This document shows, piece after piece, positions 42,711 to 51,808 of a stretch of 64,000 bases of DNA (the stretch's first letter is position 1; each line of letters begins with the position of its first letter). The DNA is from Rhizobium esperanzae (GTDB lineage Bacteria > Pseudomonadota > Alphaproteobacteria > Rhizobiales > Rhizobiaceae). The translations under genes were made by a program, and so were the position numbers. The notes below the pieces were generated by a model. It was not told the DNA's origin and did no database searches. It saw only the letters and a list, made by a program, of their open reading frames with translations. Location of the stretch: the NCBI RefSeq assembly GCF_002204185.1, contig NZ_MXPU01000022.1, positions 32,744 to 96,743 of the forward strand. Reading direction: 5' to 3'.

Positions 42711-43853
42711 TCAATCGGAAAGCGAGACGAGACCGCCCTGATGCCGATGCAGCCTGCCTGATATATCGAGTTCCAGAAGGATGAGATAGACCGCGGATGC
42801 CGCAAGGCCGGTGTGGCGGATGACGTCGTCGATCTCGACAGGCGTCGGCCCGAGCGCGCCGATGATGCGCATCCGGTCCGAATCGCCGGGTGGCATCGTT
42901 ATTGCCCGGCTCTCGCGTGCCGGCTCCTCCGCCATCGACAAGGGGAAGAGGTCGAGTTGCGCAAGCGGCGCCAGGGCTTCGATGACATCGGCAGGTTCGG
43001 TAACGATCGAGGCGCCGTCCTTGAGCAGGCCATTGGTGCCGTGACAGCGCGGATCGAGCGGCGAGCCGGGCACGGCAAACACCAGGCGGCCGAACTCGCC
43101 GGCGAGGCGTGCCGTGATCAGCGAGCCTGAGCGCATCGCCGCTTCGATGATCACCACGCCAAGTGCGATGCCGGCAATCAGCCGGTTCCGGCGCGGGAAA
43201 TCACGGGCGCGGGGCTCCCAGCCGAAAGGCATTTCGCTCACCGCCAGGCCGTTGCCGCCGGTTATCTCTTCGATGAGGCCGATATTCTCCGGCGGGTAGG
43301 GCTTGTCGAGACCGCCAGCAAGGGCGGCGATTGTGCCCGTGCCGAGGCTTGCTCGATGCGCTGCCGTGTCGATGCCGCGCGCCAGGCCGGAGACCACTGT
43401 ATAACCCGCCCGGCCGCAGTCGCGCGCCACCATCGCGGCGAATTTGGTGCCTGCGGCCGACGCGTTGCGGGAGCCGACGATGCCGACGGCCGGTCGTTTG
43501 GTGGCAGCAAGTGCGCCCTTGACGGCAAGAAGCGGCGGCGCGCCGTCGATCTGTTTCAACGCCTGCGGATAGTCCGGCTCGCCAATGCCGATAAAGCGGG
43601 CGCCGAAACGATGGGCCGCCTCCAGTTCCCGGTGCGCCTCGGCCTCGCTGGCAATGCGGATGGCCCGTGTCGCGCCGCCGCGCGCCGAAAGTTCCGGCAG
43701 CGCCGCGAGTGCGGCCTCGGCCGAACCGAAATGATTGATAAGATCGCGAAAGGTTGCAGGGCCGACATTGTCGGAACGGATCAGGCGCAGCCAGGCAATC
43801 CTCTGCCTTTCGCTTAGCACCGTACCTGTTGATCCCGCGCTCGGCGCGTCCAT
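42711..43853 (-). CDS. dprA: DNA-processing protein DprA
   Basis: Loads RecA on incoming single-stranded DNA during transformation; it is also widespread in species not known to be competent. The 380-residue protein has a helical N-terminal region, a Rossmann-like core with GIVGSRNAS and SGLARGIDTAAH (about 120-270), and a C-terminal winged-helix domain (DprA_WH, about 320-380). Its stop is 228 bases from topA. It overlaps the plsY gene by one base. Confidence 0.95.
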   Translation of the reverse strand: MDAPSAGSTGTVLSERQRIAWLRLIRSDNVGPATFRDLINHFGSAEAALAALPELSARGGATRAIRIASEAEAHRELEAAHRFGARFIGIGEPDYPQALKQIDGAPPLLAVKGALAATKRPAVGIVGSRNASAAGTKFAAMVARDCGRAGYTVVSGLARGIDTAAHRASLGTGTIAALAGGLDKPYPPENIGLIEEITGGNGLAVSEMPFGWEPRARDFPRRNRLIAGIALGVVIIEAAMRSGSLITARLAGEFGRLVFAVPGSPLDPRCHGTNGLLKDGASIVTEPADVIEALAPLAQLDLFPLSMAEEPARESRAITMPPGDSDRMRIIGALGPTPVEIDDVIRHTGLAASAVYLILLELDISGRLHRHQGGLVSLSD

Positions 43854-44473
43854 TATCCTTTCGCCCCGATCTTGCTTTCCGTTCCGCCCATCAGGCGTGA
43901 AATATTTGCCTTGTGCTTCCAGTAGGAGATGAGCGTCATGATCGCCATGACGGCCGCGACCTTTTCATTGCCGAGTATCAACAAGGCAATCGGAATGACG
44001 AGCATGGCGACGAGGGCCGACAGCGAGGAATAGCGGGTGGTGACCGCGACCGCCAGCCAGATGGCGGCGAATAGCACCACCATGATCGGCGCGACGCCCA
44101 GAAGTGTACCGATATAGGTGGCCACGCCCTTGCCGCCCTTGAAGCCGATCCAGACGGGGAAGAGATGGCCGATGAAGGCGAAGAAGCCGGCGATGATCGC
44201 GGCCTCCTCACCGAGGAAATAGCCGACGATCCAGGCCGCCGCCGATGCCTTCAGGGCGTCGAGCAGCAGGGTTGCGGCGGCGAGCTTGCGGTTTCCGGTT
44301 CTGAGCACATTGGTCGCGCCGATATTGCCGGAGCCGATGCTGCGCACATCGCCGAGGCCGGCGGCGCGGGTGAGAATCAGGCCGAAGGGGATTGAGCCGA
44401 AGAGATAGCCGATGACGGCGGCCGCAAGCGCGATCGGCAGCGTGATCTGCCATGACATGAGATTGGATAACAT
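43853..44473 (-). CDS. plsY: Glycerol-3-phosphate acyltransferase PlsY
   Basis: Inner-membrane enzyme that uses acyl-phosphate to make lysophosphatidic acid, the first step of phospholipid synthesis. The 206-residue protein has five hydrophobic spans and the conserved loops GSIPFG, GSGNIGATNVLR and GFKGGKGVAT that form the active site. It is coupled to dprA by a one-base overlap. plsY beside dprA is common in proteobacteria and low-GC Gram-positives. Confidence 0.95.
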   Translation of the reverse strand: MLSNLMSWQITLPIALAAAVIGYLFGSIPFGLILTRAAGLGDVRSIGSGNIGATNVLRTGNRKLAAATLLLDALKASAAAWIVGYFLGEEAAIIAGFFAFIGHLFPVWIGFKGGKGVATYIGTLLGVAPIMVVLFAAIWLAVAVTTRYSSLSALVAMLVIPIALLILGNEKVAAVMAIMTLISYWKHKANISRLMGGTESKIGAKG

Positions 44474-44510
44474 GTGCCCCCTCAGCCCTCCTTATCGTTC
44501 CGATCGTCTC

Positions 44511-45800
44511 TTAAACCGCGTGGACAAGCTTTCCCGAAACGTAGGTCGCAACCGCTCGCCCGCTGAAGCGCGCATCCTCGAACGGCGTGTTCTTAGAGCG
44601 GGAGAGAAGCATGTCTTTGGCGACAAGCCAAGGCTCATCGAGATCAATCAGCGTGATATCGGCCGCGGCACCCGGCTTCAGCGTGCCGGCCTCAAGGCCG
44701 AAGATTTGTGCCGGGCGGGTGGACATGGCGTCGATCAGCCGCATCAGGCCGACCTGGCCGCCATGGTGAAGCCTGAGGGCCGCCGCCAGCATCGTTTCCA
44801 ATCCGACTGCGCCATCGGCCGCCTCGCCAAATGGCAGCCGCTTCGTGTCGACATCCTGCGGGTCGTGCGAGGAGACGATGATGTCGATCGCGCCGCTCGC
44901 AAGCGCCTCGCCCATGGCGACTCGATCGTCCTCCGGGCGCAACGGCGGATAGAGCTTGAAGAAGGTGCGGTATTCGCCGATGTCGTTCTCGTTGAGCGCC
45001 AGATTGTTGATCGAGATGCCCGAGGTCACCTTGGCGCCACGGCTGCGGGCGCGTTCGATGGCCTCGACCGACTCCGGCACGGAGATCATCGCGGCGTGAT
45101 AACGGCCGCGCGTCAGCTCTGCCACCCTGAGATCGCGTTCGAGCGGGATCAGCTCGGCTTCCTTCGGAATGCCGGAGAGTCCCAGCCAGCTGGCGAAAAG
45201 GCCCTCATGCATGACGCCATTGGCGCCGAGATATTTGTCGCGGGTCTCGCAGGAGATGACGGCGCCGAATTCGCGCGCATAGGTCATGATCCGGCGCAGC
45301 ACCTGTGTGTTATGGACACTGGAATGGGCATCGGTGAAGGCGACGGCTCCCGCCTGCATCAACAGGCCGATCTCCGTCATCTCCTCGCCGGCAAGACCCT
45401 TGGTGAGGGCGGCTGCCGGATAGACGTTGACGGCGGCCGTGTCCCGCGCCGTCTTCTTGACGAATTCGACCAGCGCGATGTCGTCGATGACGGGATCGGT
45501 GTCCGGCATCATGATGATCGAAGTGATGCCGCCGGCCGCCGCCGCCCGGCTCGCCGAGGCGATCGTCTCGCGATGCTCGCCGCCGGGCTCGCCGATATGG
45601 ACGCGCGCATCGACGAGGCCGGGCGTTGCCACGAGGCCGGTGCAGTCGCGCACGACGGCGCCTTCCGGCGCGCCCTGGTTCTGGGCCCCGCTGCCAGCGG
45701 CAAGAATCACGCCATTTTTAGCGACGATCGTTCCGATCTCGTCGAGATTGCGCGAGGGATCGACGATGCGGACATTCTTGAGGACGATCGAGTTGCTCAT
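44511..45800 (-). CDS. pyrC: Catalytically degenerate dihydroorotase homologue (PyrC-prime type), partner of PyrB
   Basis: Amidohydrolase-family protein of 429 residues next to pyrB. It has the fold and length of class I dihydroorotase, but the metal site is broken. The DxHxH motif reads D64-A-R66-V-H68, the following Arg is Gly70, the HAED-type motif reads SCET (C184), the HVS-type His is Met238, and the catalytic DHAP reads S-H312-D-P. This matches non-catalytic PyrC-prime proteins that support ATCase assembly. A separate active dihydroorotase should exist elsewhere in the genome. It overlaps pyrB by 4 bases. Confidence 0.92.
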   Translation of the reverse strand: MSNSIVLKNVRIVDPSRNLDEIGTIVAKNGVILAAGSGAQNQGAPEGAVVRDCTGLVATPGLVDARVHIGEPGGEHRETIASASRAAAAGGITSIIMMPDTDPVIDDIALVEFVKKTARDTAAVNVYPAAALTKGLAGEEMTEIGLLMQAGAVAFTDAHSSVHNTQVLRRIMTYAREFGAVISCETRDKYLGANGVMHEGLFASWLGLSGIPKEAELIPLERDLRVAELTRGRYHAAMISVPESVEAIERARSRGAKVTSGISINNLALNENDIGEYRTFFKLYPPLRPEDDRVAMGEALASGAIDIIVSSHDPQDVDTKRLPFGEAADGAVGLETMLAAALRLHHGGQVGLMRLIDAMSTRPAQIFGLEAGTLKPGAAADITLIDLDEPWLVAKDMLLSRSKNTPFEDARFSGRAVATYVSGKLVHAV

Positions 45801-46753
45801 GCCATCATTCCGTCGGTTCGGGGACCTTGGTTCTGCGAGACGAGCAGCGTCTCCATGACGGCCATGCGCACTGCGACCCCCATTTCCACTTGTTCGGCGA
45901 TCACGCTCTGCGGACCATCGGCTACCTCGGAGGCGATCTCGACGCCGCGGTTCATCGGCCCGGGGTGCATGACCAGCGCATCATCCTTCGCCGCTTTCAG
46001 CGTTTCGGCGTCGAGTCCGTAGAAGTGATAATATTCGCGCACCGACGGCACGAAGGCGCCGGACATGCGTTCTCGCTGCAGCCGCAGCATCATCACGACG
46101 TCGGCGTCCTTCAATCCTTGCTTCATCGAGTGGAACACCTCGACGCCCATCTCGGCGATGCCGGCGGGCAGGAGGGTGGCGGGCGCGACGACGCGCACGC
46201 GTGCGCCCATCGCGTTCAGCAGCAGGATATTGGAGCGCGCCACGCGCGAGTGCAGCACGTCGCCGCAGATCGCTACGATGATGCGCGAAAGCTTGCCCTT
46301 GGCGCGGCGGATCGTCAGCGCGTCGAGCAACGCCTGGGTCGGGTGTTCATGCTGGCCGTCGCCGGCATTGACGACCGAGCAGGAGACTTTCTGGGCGAGA
46401 AGGGCGGCCGCACCGGCGCTTGAATGGCGGATCACCAGCACGTCCGGGCGCATCGCATTCAGCGTCATCGCCGTATCGATCAGCGTTTCGCCTTTTTTCA
46501 CCGAGGAATTGCCGACCGACATGTTCATCACGTCGGCGCCAAGCCGCTTGCCGGCAAGCTCGAAGGAGGCCTGTGTGCGGGTCGATGCCTCGAAGAAGAG
46601 ATTGATCTGCGTCAGTCCGCGCAGCGTCGACGTCTTCTTCTCTCGCTGGCGGCTGATCTTGACGGCTTCGTCGGCCTTGTCGAGAAGATAGGTGATATCC
46701 TGCTCGGTGAGGCCCTTGATGCCAATGAGGTGGCGGTGGGGAAAAAAGACCAT
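45797..46753 (-). CDS. pyrB: Aspartate carbamoyltransferase catalytic subunit
   Basis: Makes N-carbamoyl-aspartate, the committed step of pyrimidine synthesis. The 318-residue protein has the carbamoyl-phosphate loop FEASTRT (STRT at 57-60) and the HPTQALLD motif, and ends with HPGPMNRG. I chose the ATG at 46753 (MVFFPHRH), with AAGAGG upstream. Longer in-frame starts add residues outside the family. The 4-base overlap with the degenerate pyrC fits class A ATCase, which needs a PyrC-like partner. No regulatory pyrI gene is present. Confidence 0.96.
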   Translation of the reverse strand: MVFFPHRHLIGIKGLTEQDITYLLDKADEAVKISRQREKKTSTLRGLTQINLFFEASTRTQASFELAGKRLGADVMNMSVGNSSVKKGETLIDTAMTLNAMRPDVLVIRHSSAGAAALLAQKVSCSVVNAGDGQHEHPTQALLDALTIRRAKGKLSRIIVAICGDVLHSRVARSNILLLNAMGARVRVVAPATLLPAGIAEMGVEVFHSMKQGLKDADVVMMLRLQRERMSGAFVPSVREYYHFYGLDAETLKAAKDDALVMHPGPMNRGVEIASEVADGPQSVIAEQVEMGVAVRMAVMETLLVSQNQGPRTDGMMA

Positions 46754-46930
46754 GACCCTGCCTCTTGCTGTCTCTTGCGGTCTATAATGAGTGCCGCCCG
46801 CCGGGGCAAGCACGCGCTGTGGGCAAAGGCTTATGTCCCCATGCATTTTCGCCCGAATTCCGATAGAGCAGAATGAAGCGAATCATAACTTCCGGTTTTC
46901 CTTGCCGGGTTCTTGCACTAGAAGCGAACA

Positions 46931-48589
46931 ATGACCTCCGCAAACCGGACTGACGACAAACTCGCAGAACTCAACCAGCCGAGCCTGTGGTCCGGCATCA
47001 ATGCCTATCGGTCCGATCCGCTGATTGTCGATCTGACGGCGGCCTTGCCGCGCGGCATCCGTGAAGACCTGGAAAATATCGGCCGCTACGTCACCTCGCC
47101 GGAGGCACAGGAGCTGGCGCGCATGGCAAACCAGGGGGCGCCACAGCTGCGCACCCATGGTCCGCGCGGCGAGCGCCTCGATGTCGTTGAGTTTCATCCC
47201 GCCTGGCACGCGCTGATGCGTCGCTCCATGTCGGTCGGCCTGCATTCCTCCGTCTGGGATCCGCAGGCCGATATTGAGGCGAAGGACGCGGGCCACAAGG
47301 TCCGCGCCGCGCGATTTTACCTGACGGCACAGCTGGAATCTGGCCATCTCTGCCCGCTGACGATGACGAGCGCCTCGGTGGCCGCGCTGTCGGCGTCCCC
47401 TGCTGTGCAGAAGGACTGGGCGCCGAAGATCCTGTCGCGCAAATATGATTCGTCCAACCGGCCCGCCATGCAGAAATCGGCGGTGACGATCGGCATGGGC
47501 ATGACTGAAAAGCAGGGCGGCACCGATGTCAGGGCCAACCGCAGCGCTGCTGAAAAGGTCAGCGAAGGCATCTACCGGCTTTCCGGCCACAAATGGTTCA
47601 TGTCGGCGCCGATGAGCGATGCCTTTATCATGCTGGCGCAGACGAAGGAGGGCATGGGCTGCTTCCTCGTGCCGCGCCTGCTGGAGGACGGGTCCGCCAA
47701 CGGACTGCAGTTCCAGCGACTGAAGGATAAGGTCGGCAACCGCTCTAACGCCTCTTCAGAGGTGGAGTTCACCGACACCTTCGGCTTCCTGCTCGGCGGC
47801 CCGGATGCCGGCATCCGCACTATCCTCGACATGGTGACGTTGACGCGGCTCGATTGCGCGCTGGCCTCCTCAGGCATCATGCGCGCCTCGCTGGCCGAGG
47901 CCGTGCATCACACGCGCGGCCGCAGCGTCTTCGGCAGGATGCTCGTCAACCAGCCGATCATGACGCGCGTGCTGGCCGACATGGCACTCGATGTCGCTGC
48001 CGCCACCGCGCTGTCCTTCCGTCTTGCGGATGCTTTCGACAAGGCGCGCGGCAATGCCGAGGAGGCGGCCTATGCCCGCGTCATGACGCCGGTCGCCAAA
48101 TACTGGTGCTGCAAGATCGCGCCCGCGCTGATCTATGAGGCGATGGAATGCATCGGCGGCAATGGTTACATCGAGGAGCGCCCGATCGCCCGCCATTACC
48201 GCGAGGCCCCCGTTAATGCCATCTGGGAAGGCTCCGGCAACGTGATGGCTCTGGATGTGCTGCGCGTGCTCAACCGTGGCAAGGACCTGTTCGAGACGGT
48301 CTTCGCAGGTCTCGCCCGCGATCTCGGCCCTGCCGGCAAGAAGACGATCGACGTGTTGCGCGCAGCAATCGCGCTTTGCGAACAGGACGAGGGCGCGGCA
48401 CGCCTGCTTGTCGAGCAGCTGGCACTTGCCGCCGGCGCCGCCGAGCTCTACCGGCTCGGGGCAGGGCGCATCGCCGACGCCTTCATCGAGACACGCCTCG
48501 CCGGCGGCTGGCGCTCCACTTACGGCATGCTCGACTCCCGCTTCGACGCCAGCTACGTCGTCGATCTGCTCTACCCACCGGCCGCCTGA
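46931..48589 (+). CDS. AidB-like acyl-CoA dehydrogenase
   Basis: Flavin-dependent acyl-CoA dehydrogenase of 552 residues, closest in pattern to the isovaleryl-CoA dehydrogenase/AidB branch (adaptive-response type in E. coli). Diagnostic parts are MGMTEKQGGTDVRAN, the long FAD/dimer helices from about 300, and ECIGGNGYIE-R-IARHYREA-VN-IWEGSGNV near the C-terminus. It has an N-terminal extension of the AidB kind. There is no ATG alternative nearby and only a weak ribosome-binding site. Substrate and role in DNA protection are unknown. Confidence 0.9.
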   Translation: MTSANRTDDKLAELNQPSLWSGINAYRSDPLIVDLTAALPRGIREDLENIGRYVTSPEAQELARMANQGAPQLRTHGPRGERLDVVEFHPAWHALMRRSMSVGLHSSVWDPQADIEAKDAGHKVRAARFYLTAQLESGHLCPLTMTSASVAALSASPAVQKDWAPKILSRKYDSSNRPAMQKSAVTIGMGMTEKQGGTDVRANRSAAEKVSEGIYRLSGHKWFMSAPMSDAFIMLAQTKEGMGCFLVPRLLEDGSANGLQFQRLKDKVGNRSNASSEVEFTDTFGFLLGGPDAGIRTILDMVTLTRLDCALASSGIMRASLAEAVHHTRGRSVFGRMLVNQPIMTRVLADMALDVAAATALSFRLADAFDKARGNAEEAAYARVMTPVAKYWCCKIAPALIYEAMECIGGNGYIEERPIARHYREAPVNAIWEGSGNVMALDVLRVLNRGKDLFETVFAGLARDLGPAGKKTIDVLRAAIALCEQDEGAARLLVEQLALAAGAAELYRLGAGRIADAFIETRLAGGWRSTYGMLDSRFDASYVVDLLYPPAA

Positions 48590-48789
48590 TTGTCGGCGGG
48601 GGAATGACGTATCTCGTCGAGGTCGCCTTCCCACCCGATCCCTGCGAGATCTGCGATCGCATTTTTCTGACGGTGCCTGTCGACGAGGCTTCGCAATGCC
48701 TGTTCGATCGTGGCCTTTTTCGTCGCCAATCCCGTGGGGGCCATTGCCGCTTCGAGCAAGCCCCTATCGATATCCAGAGTCGTTCGCAC
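48571..48789 (-). CDS. Orphan VapB-like antitoxin
   Basis: A 73-residue protein starting V/M-RTTLDIDRGLLEAA, the ribbon-helix-helix N-terminus of the VapB (DUF2191) antitoxin family. The C-terminus, normally the toxin-wrapping part, ends in an unusual SPADNQAAGG tail. It overlaps the end of the convergent acyl-CoA dehydrogenase gene by 19 bases. No vapC-like toxin follows; the DNA beyond is the acyl-CoA dehydrogenase. I chose GTG at 48789 because the family sequence begins there and an operator-like palindrome lies just upstream; an in-frame ATG at 48870 would put the palindrome in the gene. Confidence 0.75.
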   Translation of the reverse strand: MRTTLDIDRGLLEAAMAPTGLATKKATIEQALRSLVDRHRQKNAIADLAGIGWEGDLDEIRHSPADNQAAGG

Positions 48790-48803
48790 GGTCGCATCCC
48801 ATG

Positions 48804-48825
48804 TGTGTAATCTCAATAATACACA
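48804..48825. promoter_or_regulatory. Operator-like palindrome upstream of the orphan vapB
   Basis: TGTGTA-N10-TACACA lies 15 bases upstream of the GTG start. Such sites are typical autoregulatory operators of VapB-type ribbon-helix-helix proteins. No other gene starts here. Confidence 0.5.
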
Positions 48826-48934
48826 TACTCGCGCTGCCTTGCCGAAAATCGATGCTGATGCCGCCGCCATAAACGAAAATCCGGCCGCGTCGCCACGGCC
48901 GGATTTATCTTCATTTACGTCCGAAAATCAGCGT

Positions 48935-51808
48935 TCAAAAGAAGCCACGGCGCTGCCACCAGCCGGCTTTCTTCGGCTTACCTTCGTCGCTTTCGCCATT
49001 TTCGGTGCGGGTGGATTTCACCGTCGGCTCTGAGGACGAAATATTGGATTCGCGGTTGGCGCGAACTGGCTTTGCTTCTTCCTGCGCGGGCGTTGCGAGA
49101 TCGGCGGAGGCTTCGACCACCTCCGGCTCTGCTTCTACGGCGGGTGCCGATTCCGCGACTGGTTCTTCGACCGGCGCTGCGGCGGGCTTGCGGCGGCCGC
49201 GGCCACGGGCAGGCTTTACCTCTTCGGCGACGACAGCCACGTCCTCGACGGCAGCCGTTACAGCTTGGCTCTCGTCGGCCTGTTCGGCAACCGTCTCGAC
49301 AATTGGGGCTTCACCGGGAGCGACGTCATCCGAAGTGCCGTCGTCTTCATCCTCGCTGCCGCTGTCTTCGCCGGCTTCATTCGCCGTCAGCTCGGAGCCG
49401 TCCTCCCGGTTGCGCCGACCGCCGCGCTTGCCGCGGCGACGGCGCTTGCGGCGCTGCGATTCCTCGTTTTCGGCGCGGCTCTCGGGTGCAGCGGCGGCGG
49501 TTTCGTCGCCCTCGGCGCCCGCGTCGTCGCCGTCTTCCTCTTCGTCGCCGGCTTCGCCTGCAGCGGCTGCCGGGTGCTCGGCATTGCCGTTGCGGCCACG
49601 ACGGCGGCGGCGACGCTTGCGCTTACGGTTGCCTTCACCTTCGCTTTCCGAACGCGCCGCAGCGGGACGTTCGGTTGCGGCAGCCTTTTCCTCGAGTTCT
49701 TCGTCTTCGTCCTCATCAGCCTCGATGACGATGTCGTCATCCTCATCCTCGGGAATGGCTGCGAAATTGAAGAGGCTTTCGATCTTGACCGGGTTTTCCA
49801 CGGGCTCGCCGCGGTCGATTGCGAAGTGCTGCGCGCCGACCGAACCGTCAGCATCGATGATAATCGCCACGCCAAAGCGCGCTTCGTAATCGACGATCGT
49901 CTGGCGCTTGTGGTTGAGCAGGTAGAGCGCGATATCGGGCGTGGTGCGCACGGTGATGTTGTGCGTCGTGTTCTTGAGCAGATATTCCTCGATGCCACGC
50001 AGCACATGCAGCGCGACGGAGGACTGCGAACGGACGTGCCCGGTGCCGCCGCAATGCGAGCAGACCTGGGTGGTCGATTCGAGAACGGAAGCGCGGATGC
50101 GCTGGCGCGACATTTCGAGCAGGCCGAAATGCGAGATCCGGCCGACCTGGATGCGGGCGCGGTCGTTCTTCAGGCATTCCTTCAGCTTCTTCTCGACGGC
50201 GCGGTTGTTGCGCTTCTCTTCCATGTCGATGAAGTCGATCACGATCAGGCCGGCGAGGTCGCGCAGGCGAAGCTGGCGGGCGATTTCTTCCGCGGCTTCG
50301 AGGTTCGTCTGCAGCGCGGTGTCCTCGATCGAGTGTTCGCGCGTCGATCGGCCGGAGTTGACGTCGATCGAGACCAGCGCTTCCGTCTGATTCATGATCA
50401 GGTAGCCGCCGGAACGCAGCGTCACCTGCGGCTGCAGCATGCGGTCGAGCTGGGCCTCGATGCCGGAGCGCGAGAAGATCGGGTGGATATCGCGGTAGGG
50501 CTGAACCACCTTGGCATGGCTCGGCATCAGCATCTTCATGAAGTCTTTCGCTTCACGATAGCCTTCCTCGCCGGCAACGATGATCTCGCCGATATCCTTG
50601 TTGTAGAGGTCGCGGATCGAGCGCTTGATCAGCGAACCTTCCTCATAGACGAGGCAGGGGGCGGTGGAGGCGAGCGTCAGCGTGCGGACGTTCTCCCACA
50701 GGCGCATCAAATATTCGAAATCGCGCTTGACCTCGACCTTGGTGCGGTTGGCGCCGGCGGTGCGCAGGATGACGCCCATGCCCTGCGGCACTTCGAGCAT
50801 GCGCGCGATTTCCTTCAGGCGCTTGCGGTCCTGCGGATTGGTGATCTTGCGGGAAATGCCGCCGCCGCGCGCCGTGTTCGGCATCAGAACCGAATAGCGG
50901 CCTGCAAGCGAGAGATAGGTGGTGAGAGCGGCACCCTTGTTGCCGCGCTCTTCCTTGGCGACCTGAACCAGCAGGATCTGGCGGCGCTTGATGACTTCCT
51001 GGATGCGATACTGCTTGCGCGGCTTGCGCTGCACGCGGTCCGGCACCTCTTCCATCGCGTCTTCGGCACCGACGGATTCGATGACTTCCTCTTCGCCGTG
51101 ATCATCATCGTCATCGTCGTCATCGTGGCGACGCTTGCTGGTGTCGATATCCTCGGAGATGGCGTCGGTTTCCACCATCGCGGCCATCGTGCCGCCGGCA
51201 GGGGCATCATCGTCGTTGTCGACACTCGAAGCGCCTTCCGCTTCGACGTCGGTCGGAACGGCGTCTTCCGTCGCGGTTGTTTCGGCGACCTTCTTGCGGC
51301 TGCGGCGTGGTTTGGCCTTCTTGGCCGGGGCTTCTTCGGCGGCCACGGGCGAAGCTACGACCTCCGGCGCTGCAGCAAGCTCTCCGGTCGCTGCCTCGTC
51401 GGCTGCGGCAACCGGCTCCGGCGCCTCCGCCGGCACGATACCGACATCCGGCTGGTCCTGGGTCGAAAGGTCGACCATCGGCGCGGTTTCGACGTGCTCT
51501 ACGTCTTCGTCGCGACGGTGCTCCTCGGCCTCGGCCCGAAGCAGCGCCTGACGGTCGGCGAGCGGAATCTGGTAATAATCAGGATGGATTTCGGCGAAGG
51601 CCAGGAAGCCGTGCCGGTTGCCGCCGTAATCGACGAAAGCGGCCTGCAGCGAGGGTTCGACCCTCGTTACCTTTGCAAGATAGATATTGCCGCGGATCTG
51701 CTTCTTGTGCTGCGACTCGAAGTCAAATTCTTCTATGCGGTTCCCGCGAACGACAACGACGCGCGTCTCTTCCTCGTGAGACGCATCGATAAGCATTTTG
51801 TCTGCCAT
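48935..51808 (-). CDS. rne: Ribonuclease E
   Basis: Endoribonuclease that initiates mRNA decay and matures rRNA and tRNA, 957 residues. The S1 domain begins at about 35 (RGNIYLAKVTRVEPSLQAAFVDYGG) but is interrupted by a long acidic, low-complexity insert (about 90-285), common in alphaproteobacteria. The catalytic DNase-I-like part has SIDVNSGRST. The zinc-link cysteines are C583 and C586 (CSHCGG). After about 690 the C-terminus is an Arg-rich and acidic disordered scaffold, ending in GWWQRRGFF. A 622-base divergent spacer precedes it. Confidence 0.96.
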   Translation of the reverse strand: MADKMLIDASHEEETRVVVVRGNRIEEFDFESQHKKQIRGNIYLAKVTRVEPSLQAAFVDYGGNRHGFLAFAEIHPDYYQIPLADRQALLRAEAEEHRRDEDVEHVETAPMVDLSTQDQPDVGIVPAEAPEPVAAADEAATGELAAAPEVVASPVAAEEAPAKKAKPRRSRKKVAETTATEDAVPTDVEAEGASSVDNDDDAPAGGTMAAMVETDAISEDIDTSKRRHDDDDDDDDHGEEEVIESVGAEDAMEEVPDRVQRKPRKQYRIQEVIKRRQILLVQVAKEERGNKGAALTTYLSLAGRYSVLMPNTARGGGISRKITNPQDRKRLKEIARMLEVPQGMGVILRTAGANRTKVEVKRDFEYLMRLWENVRTLTLASTAPCLVYEEGSLIKRSIRDLYNKDIGEIIVAGEEGYREAKDFMKMLMPSHAKVVQPYRDIHPIFSRSGIEAQLDRMLQPQVTLRSGGYLIMNQTEALVSIDVNSGRSTREHSIEDTALQTNLEAAEEIARQLRLRDLAGLIVIDFIDMEEKRNNRAVEKKLKECLKNDRARIQVGRISHFGLLEMSRQRIRASVLESTTQVCSHCGGTGHVRSQSSVALHVLRGIEEYLLKNTTHNITVRTTPDIALYLLNHKRQTIVDYEARFGVAIIIDADGSVGAQHFAIDRGEPVENPVKIESLFNFAAIPEDEDDDIVIEADEDEDEELEEKAAATERPAAARSESEGEGNRKRKRRRRRRGRNGNAEHPAAAAGEAGDEEEDGDDAGAEGDETAAAAPESRAENEESQRRKRRRRGKRGGRRNREDGSELTANEAGEDSGSEDEDDGTSDDVAPGEAPIVETVAEQADESQAVTAAVEDVAVVAEEVKPARGRGRRKPAAAPVEEPVAESAPAVEAEPEVVEASADLATPAQEEAKPVRANRESNISSSEPTVKSTRTENGESDEGKPKKAGWWQRRGFF

